Below, one piece after another: positions 60,640-64,000 of a stretch of 64,000 nucleotides of DNA. Every line of letters starts with the position of its first letter. Positions within the stretch are counted from its first letter, which is position 1. This stretch comes from Verrucomicrobiia bacterium. GTDB taxonomy: Bacteria; Verrucomicrobiota; Verrucomicrobiia; Verrucomicrobiales; DEV007. The DNA lies in contig JAGROY010000157.1 of assembly GCA_020439995.1 (NCBI GenBank), positions 1 through 64,000 on the forward strand, written 5' to 3'. The notes under the pieces were generated by a model. That model did not search any database and was not told where the DNA came from. It saw only the letters and a list, made by a program, of their open reading frames with translations. Both the position numbers and the translations under genes were made by a program.

Positions 60640-60657
60640 GTTTGATCTTCATCGAAC
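60640..60657. promoter_or_regulatory. Imperfect palindrome, probable ArsR operator (site 2)
   Basis: GTTTGAT-CTTC-ATCGAAC, the same 7-4-7 layout as site 1 with one mismatch between the arms. It is 22 bases upstream of the ArsR start; the centres of the two sites are 49 bases apart. This position would let the regulator control its own gene. Confidence 0.55.
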
Positions 60658-60678
60658 TTTCCGCCATGGTAGGAAACA

Positions 60679-60999
60679 ATGGCGACGTCCAAGATATATC
60701 AACAGCCCGGCATGGAGCAAGTAACGCTCTCAGCAGCGATGCAGGCGCTCGCAGATCCGTGCCGTCTCGCCATTGTCCGCAGGATGCTGGAGCAACCGGA
60801 GCATGAGTTCGCCTGCAATGAGTTCGAGCTGGATCTGAGTAAGGCAACGATCTCACACCACTTCGAAACTCTGCGCGATGCGGGACTGATTCAAACGCGT
60901 GTCGACGGCAGGAAATGCCTGTCGTCCCTGCGCAGGGCATCGTTCGAGACACGGTTTCCCGGCTTGCTGGATCTGGTCTTGAACGAGACCGGGGCTTGA
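60679..60999 (+). CDS. ArsR-family transcriptional regulator
   Basis: 106 residues with a winged helix-turn-helix: AMQALADPCRLAIVRRML, then LDLSKATISHHFETLRDAGL as the recognition part, and IQTRVDGRKCLSSLRRA as the wing. It has Cys residues (DPCR, FACNE, RKCLSS) but no CxC metal motif of SmtB/ArsR at the usual place, so a redox or electrophile sensor is as likely as a metal sensor. It is divergent from the alkene reductase, its probable target. It ends 3 bp from the end of the convergent TPR gene. Confidence 0.9.
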   Translation: MATSKIYQQPGMEQVTLSAAMQALADPCRLAIVRRMLEQPEHEFACNEFELDLSKATISHHFETLRDAGLIQTRVDGRKCLSSLRRASFETRFPGLLDLVLNETGA

Positions 61000-61002
61000 G
61001 AG

Positions 61003-62904
61003 TCAGCGGTTTTCCGAATCACCCGAAGGCTCTTCAATTTCCTGGAGCCGGGCCTGCAAGACTTGCTCCCGATCCTGTGCAAGATCTGGAAACTGAAGCA
61101 GGTGCCAGATCAGGCAGTGAGCGTAGCAGCAGAACCCGCCATTTGGCTGAGTGTTCTCCAAGTGCTCTAACGCCCTCTCCACATCGGCAAGAACTCTTTC
61201 ATTTTCACCTTCTTCATCGAGGGCCAGACGAGTGAGCACAATGATCGCACCATTGAGGATCCAGTCCTTTGTTCCGTAGCAGAGCGCGAGCAAAGGATTT
61301 GAAGTGGGTGACGAGATCCACGAGCGCTGACACATTGGCCCTAACAGGAATGCAACGGCGACCTGCACCCGCTGCATCCAGATCCAGGGCATACTGTCAA
61401 TGCGTGATTCCGGCGGATGCACCATGCAGGCAAGAAGGTCTGGGTAAACGGCCTCATCCCAGTGCTCGGTAACGTCCAGCGCCCGATCCCACCATGTATC
61501 AAGCTGAAAAGGAATTTCTGCAAGAGCAGTAACGGCAACAATCACCTCCGATGAGACCGGCGGCCGCACTGCGACACTGGCTTCGAACCCATTGTAGCTC
61601 CACAGGCGGGCAATGCTGTCGGCGGGGCAGGCCCGCGGATCGGGTTGCTGCAAATGGGTCACAGCCAGTGCGAGTTCACACTTGTCGTCATTCGCAAAAA
61701 GATTCAGCGACTCCCGGCAGGCCATCACCGCGCTGGGTGCCTCCAGGTGACTGAGCCCCACATTCAACGAATCCGTCTCCAGCGGCGTCCCGTCTTCAAG
61801 CAAGTGCCGCACCATGTGCACGATGGCCTCCTGAGGTTCAGGAAGGTAGTCAACATAGGCTTCCTCTCCCAGGCGTTCCAGATGCTCTACCAGGTCCGCG
61901 GCACGCTCGTTGTCGGGATGTGCGCTGGCGAACGCTTCGAGTTCATCGAGAGCACGCACCTTTTCGTCCTCACTCGTATTTTCAGAAAAATAGCGGCAAT
62001 AGAGCATTGATGGATATGCCCAGGGCGATTCATCATCGATAATGCACGCCTTGTCGAACTCCTTCTCCGCCTCGTCGAATCGGCCAGTGCCCAGCAGCAC
62101 GTCCCCCATGTCCAGATAAGTGGTCACCTCCGACGGGTCGAGGTTCGCCGCTTCCCGGTAAGAATCCAGAGCAGCGTCAGCCTTGCCCATCTCGCGGTAA
62201 ACCATTGCCACGCAGATCGCGGATCGCCATGTGCCCTCGCGGGAGTGCAGGGCCTGTGCAATGGCAAGGGCATCCTCAAAGCGATCCATCCTGCGCAGGA
62301 TGGCGCAGCGCGCATACTCAAAGTCCCCACTCCCGGCAGGCAGGTGCTCCACTGCACTGCAGAAGGCACGGCAGAATCCGGCGCTGTGCGAGTCATCCAC
62401 CATCTCCAGCGCTCCCACGCGCAACAGGCCATGAAGGAACTCAGTGAGCGTGTCCGACTCGACCGCTTCCTCGATATCCTTCGGCTTCGCCCGGAGCAAC
62501 CACTCCGTGGCCCACGGGATGTAGGAAATGCGTGGATCGTATTCGATCGCTTCCCCAATCAACGCTAATGCCTCGGCGAACCGCCCCTGTTGTTCGAGCA
62601 CAAACGCCCTCCCGGCGACGATGCCTATGTAAACTTCTTCGCCTTCAATCTCCAGCAGCTCATCGGGTTCCTCTGAGCGACCGACAATCGCCGCCAGCAA
62701 TGCCTTCCAATCCTCCCGCAGCGGGTTGTCCGCCAGCGCACAGGCTACATGGAAGGCAGCATGCGGCAGATCGTTCTCCGTGACAGCACGGCGCGCAATT
62801 TGAATGTCTTCCTCTGGCGAATTCGCTTCACATTCGTCAGTAGGAAAACCGTCGTCATCGTCGCCGTCGAAGACATCGTCGTCGTAGTCGTCACTACCAT
62901 CCAT
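61003..62904 (-). CDS. TPR-repeat protein with acidic N-terminus
   Basis: 633 residues from ATG 62904 (MDGSDDYDDDVFDGDDDDG). The first about 35 residues are almost all Asp/Glu. TPR-type repeats are visible around GKADAALDSYREAANLDPS, YLDMGDVLLGTGRFDEAEKE and EYARCAILRRMDRFEDALAI. The C-terminal about 280 residues are helical without clear repeats. There is no signal peptide; the upstream open codons are hydrophobic but are not supported. It is probably a scaffold. Function is unknown. Confidence 0.82.
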   Translation of the reverse strand: MDGSDDYDDDVFDGDDDDGFPTDECEANSPEEDIQIARRAVTENDLPHAAFHVACALADNPLREDWKALLAAIVGRSEEPDELLEIEGEEVYIGIVAGRAFVLEQQGRFAEALALIGEAIEYDPRISYIPWATEWLLRAKPKDIEEAVESDTLTEFLHGLLRVGALEMVDDSHSAGFCRAFCSAVEHLPAGSGDFEYARCAILRRMDRFEDALAIAQALHSREGTWRSAICVAMVYREMGKADAALDSYREAANLDPSEVTTYLDMGDVLLGTGRFDEAEKEFDKACIIDDESPWAYPSMLYCRYFSENTSEDEKVRALDELEAFASAHPDNERAADLVEHLERLGEEAYVDYLPEPQEAIVHMVRHLLEDGTPLETDSLNVGLSHLEAPSAVMACRESLNLFANDDKCELALAVTHLQQPDPRACPADSIARLWSYNGFEASVAVRPPVSSEVIVAVTALAEIPFQLDTWWDRALDVTEHWDEAVYPDLLACMVHPPESRIDSMPWIWMQRVQVAVAFLLGPMCQRSWISSPTSNPLLALCYGTKDWILNGAIIVLTRLALDEEGENERVLADVERALEHLENTQPNGGFCCYAHCLIWHLLQFPDLAQDREQVLQARLQEIEEPSGDSENR

Positions 62905-63397
62905 CGCCGCGATATACACGCACCTGAGAGAAGCGCTAAGGAAAAGTGATGCCAACTTCCCGATCAAAGGCACAATCCAGATGATCGCGCTCCGAGCTCC
63001 CATCCCCTTCCAACCATTAAGCACAAAAGACTTATTGCACATCGTTCGTCGCAAATAAGTCGCACATCCGGCCTCAACGGAAGAATGAGCTGTTGACAAT
63101 CCAGACGAAGTGGATTTGTAGATTCACGTCGTCATGGGAATCGTATCCACTAGCCATTTTAAATCCACAGAAGCAATCGGGCATACCGAAGGCTCTGGCT
63201 GGCTGGTTGTTCGATCAGGTGATGTGGCAGAGCAGAACGTTTTGAGTTCCGGGCGCGGCTACGGAAAATTGGCCTCCATGGCACGATGCCATGCTCAGTA
63301 TCGCCTCACCATTACCCGACCGGGCTTGCGAAATTCGAGAACCACTGACCTTGCTGTCATGTAAACTAACCAGAAACTGTTTTCTTCGAATTTCCCA
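62905..63397 (+). other. Intergenic leader region, possible untranslated transcript
   Basis: About 490 bases with no supported gene. A 76-codon frame at 63134-63364 has no family, no ribosome site and mixed codon use. The hairpin CATGGCA-CGA-TGCCATG occurs at 63277-63293. The region ends in a strong plus-strand terminator (63398-63433). So a plus-strand transcript may run through here and stop before the MFS gene. I see no match to tmRNA, SRP RNA, RNase P or a riboswitch I know. Confidence 0.35.
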
Positions 63398-63433
63398 AGC
63401 CCTGCCTCGTCCACCGAGGCGGGGCTTTTTGTT
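63398..63433 (+). terminator. Rho-independent terminator upstream of the MFS gene
   Basis: AGCCCTGCCTCG (63398-63409) pairs with CGAGGCGGGGCT (63415-63426) with one T-G wobble, a 5-base loop, and then TTTTTGTT. It is a clear intrinsic terminator reading rightward, ending 36 bases before the MFS start at 63469. No convincing coding gene lies upstream on this strand, so it terminates either an unknown transcript or a leader of the MFS gene. Confidence 0.85.
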
Positions 63434-63468
63434 ATCACGGACACCAGACCCACACCGACTTACTCAAC

Positions 63469-64000
63469 ATGGGACAAATCCCACCCATCATTGCCCATCC
63501 CAGGATGCTCGACGAACTCCGGACACTTCCCCGTCCGGTGTGGCTGTTGTTTGCAGGTACCTTCGTCAACAAATTCGGCACATTCGTCATGCCGTTTCTT
63601 ACGCTGTATCTCACCAAAGCTGGCTATTCAAAAGCGGAAGCAGGCTTTGCTCTTGGCGCGTACGGTGTTGGACATTTTGGAGCATCCGCCATCGGCGGAT
63701 ATCTGGCAGATCTCATCGGCAGGCGGAAAACCATCACACTTTCGATGCTCTCCGCCTCGGCTGCCATGCTGATGCTTCCTCTGGCTGGTTCGATTTGTAC
63801 TATTACTCTGGCCGCATTCTTTGCCGGGCTCACTGCAGAGCTGTACCGCCCTGCTGCCAGCGCGCTGCTCGCCGATCTGATCAAACCGGAGAACCGCATC
63901 ACCGCGTTCGCCGCATATCGTTTTTCATTTAACGCAGGCTGGGCACTGGGGCCAGCTACTGCCGGATTTCTTGCTCAATACAGCTACAACTGGCTGTTTG
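63469..64000 (+). CDS. MFS transporter, N-terminal part (3' end outside window)
   Basis: About 177 residues from ATG 63469 (MGQIPPIIAHPRMLDE), running open off the right edge. ATG 63505 (MLDELRTLPRPVW) is an alternative start. Helices 1-5 are visible: WLLFAGTFVNKFGTFVMPFL, then GYSKAEAGFALGAYGVGHF, GGYLADLIGRRKTIT (the loop 2-3 motif A), and FAAYRFSFNAGWALGPATAG (motif C). This matches a drug-efflux/sugar-type MFS transporter. A terminator sits just before the gene. Substrate is not known. Confidence 0.9.
   Translation, partial: MGQIPPIIAHPRMLDELRTLPRPVWLLFAGTFVNKFGTFVMPFLTLYLTKAGYSKAEAGFALGAYGVGHFGASAIGGYLADLIGRRKTITLSMLSASAAMLMLPLAGSICTITLAAFFAGLTAELYRPAASALLADLIKPENRITAFAAYRFSFNAGWALGPATAGFLAQYSYNWLF

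Noticed and set aside
63134-63364. 76-codon plus-strand ORF before the terminator
   Set aside because: No ribosome site, no family, mixed codon use; listed only as possible untranslated transcript.
1-64000. tRNA, rRNA, IS element, integrase, CRISPR array or classic phage genes
   Set aside because: I looked in the larger gaps for conserved tRNA/tmRNA/SRP/RNase P sequences and for repeated spacers or transposase motifs and saw none; short or divergent elements could be missed by eye.

Overview
The window looks like chromosome from a bacterium of the PVC superphylum, most likely Verrucomicrobiota; this is inferred from gene content, not from a marker gene. Pointers are the DUF1800/DUF1501 pair, a PEP-CTERM protein, a secreted sulfatase next to a DUF1080 (3-keto-glycoside hydrolase-like) protein, PQQ-type beta-propellers, a DUF3311/sodium:solute symporter pair, a redoxin/copper-monooxygenase pair with a CxxCH heme site, RNase HIII and HPr kinase. 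The DNA is fairly GC-rich and densely coding. Many start codons lack a clear Shine-Dalgarno sequence. No tRNA, rRNA, insertion sequence, integrase or CRISPR array was recognised.

Layout. 1-4324: end of a VIT/vWA protein, a secreted vWA protein, then an OmpR-type response regulator overlapping its histidine kinase. 4325-5057: AT-richer patch with weak small ORFs. 5050-7972 (minus): DUF1800-DUF1501 operon. 8088-9648 (minus): HU-like protein with its own terminator and a 13-bp inverted repeat in its leader, then RNase HIII. 9770-16047 (plus): TetR regulator, Dps, BrkB-family membrane protein, enolase-superfamily enzyme, TIGR02206-type membrane protein, and aguB-aguA (agmatine to putrescine).

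16068-30681 is a divergent surface-polysaccharide locus. The minus arm has a nucleotidyltransferase-like protein, a chain-length determinant with a decayed kinase domain, and two Wza-like export proteins. The plus arm has an alkaline-phosphatase-superfamily enzyme, a GMC oxidoreductase, a DegT/StrS aminotransferase, a GH9 glucanase and a Wzx-type flippase. No glycosyltransferase is present. An aldo/keto reductase and a PEP-CTERM protein follow.

32725-36962 carries a DUF6941 protein, hpf, hprK, HPr and enzyme I: a phosphotransfer chain with no sugar-specific enzyme II here, hence probably regulatory. 37071-42411 has a hypothetical protein, TatD and a lactonase (minus), then redoxin, heme/copper monooxygenase, TspO and a PhnA-like zinc protein (plus).

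42959-52660 has two secreted PQQ propellers and then a tight five-gene run: DUF3311, Na+ symporter, LuxE-like adenylating enzyme, aldehyde dehydrogenase/acyl reductase and iron alcohol dehydrogenase. Together these could import a carboxylate and reduce it to an alcohol. 52807-57446 has a D,D-carboxypeptidase lipoprotein and a minus-strand operon of sulfatase, DUF1080 protein, Gfo/Idh/MocA oxidoreductase and DUF3820. 57605-64000 has an alpha/beta hydrolase, a tandem universal stress protein, an Old-Yellow-Enzyme/ArsR divergent pair with two matching palindromes between them, a TPR protein, a terminator without an obvious gene before it, and the start of an MFS transporter.
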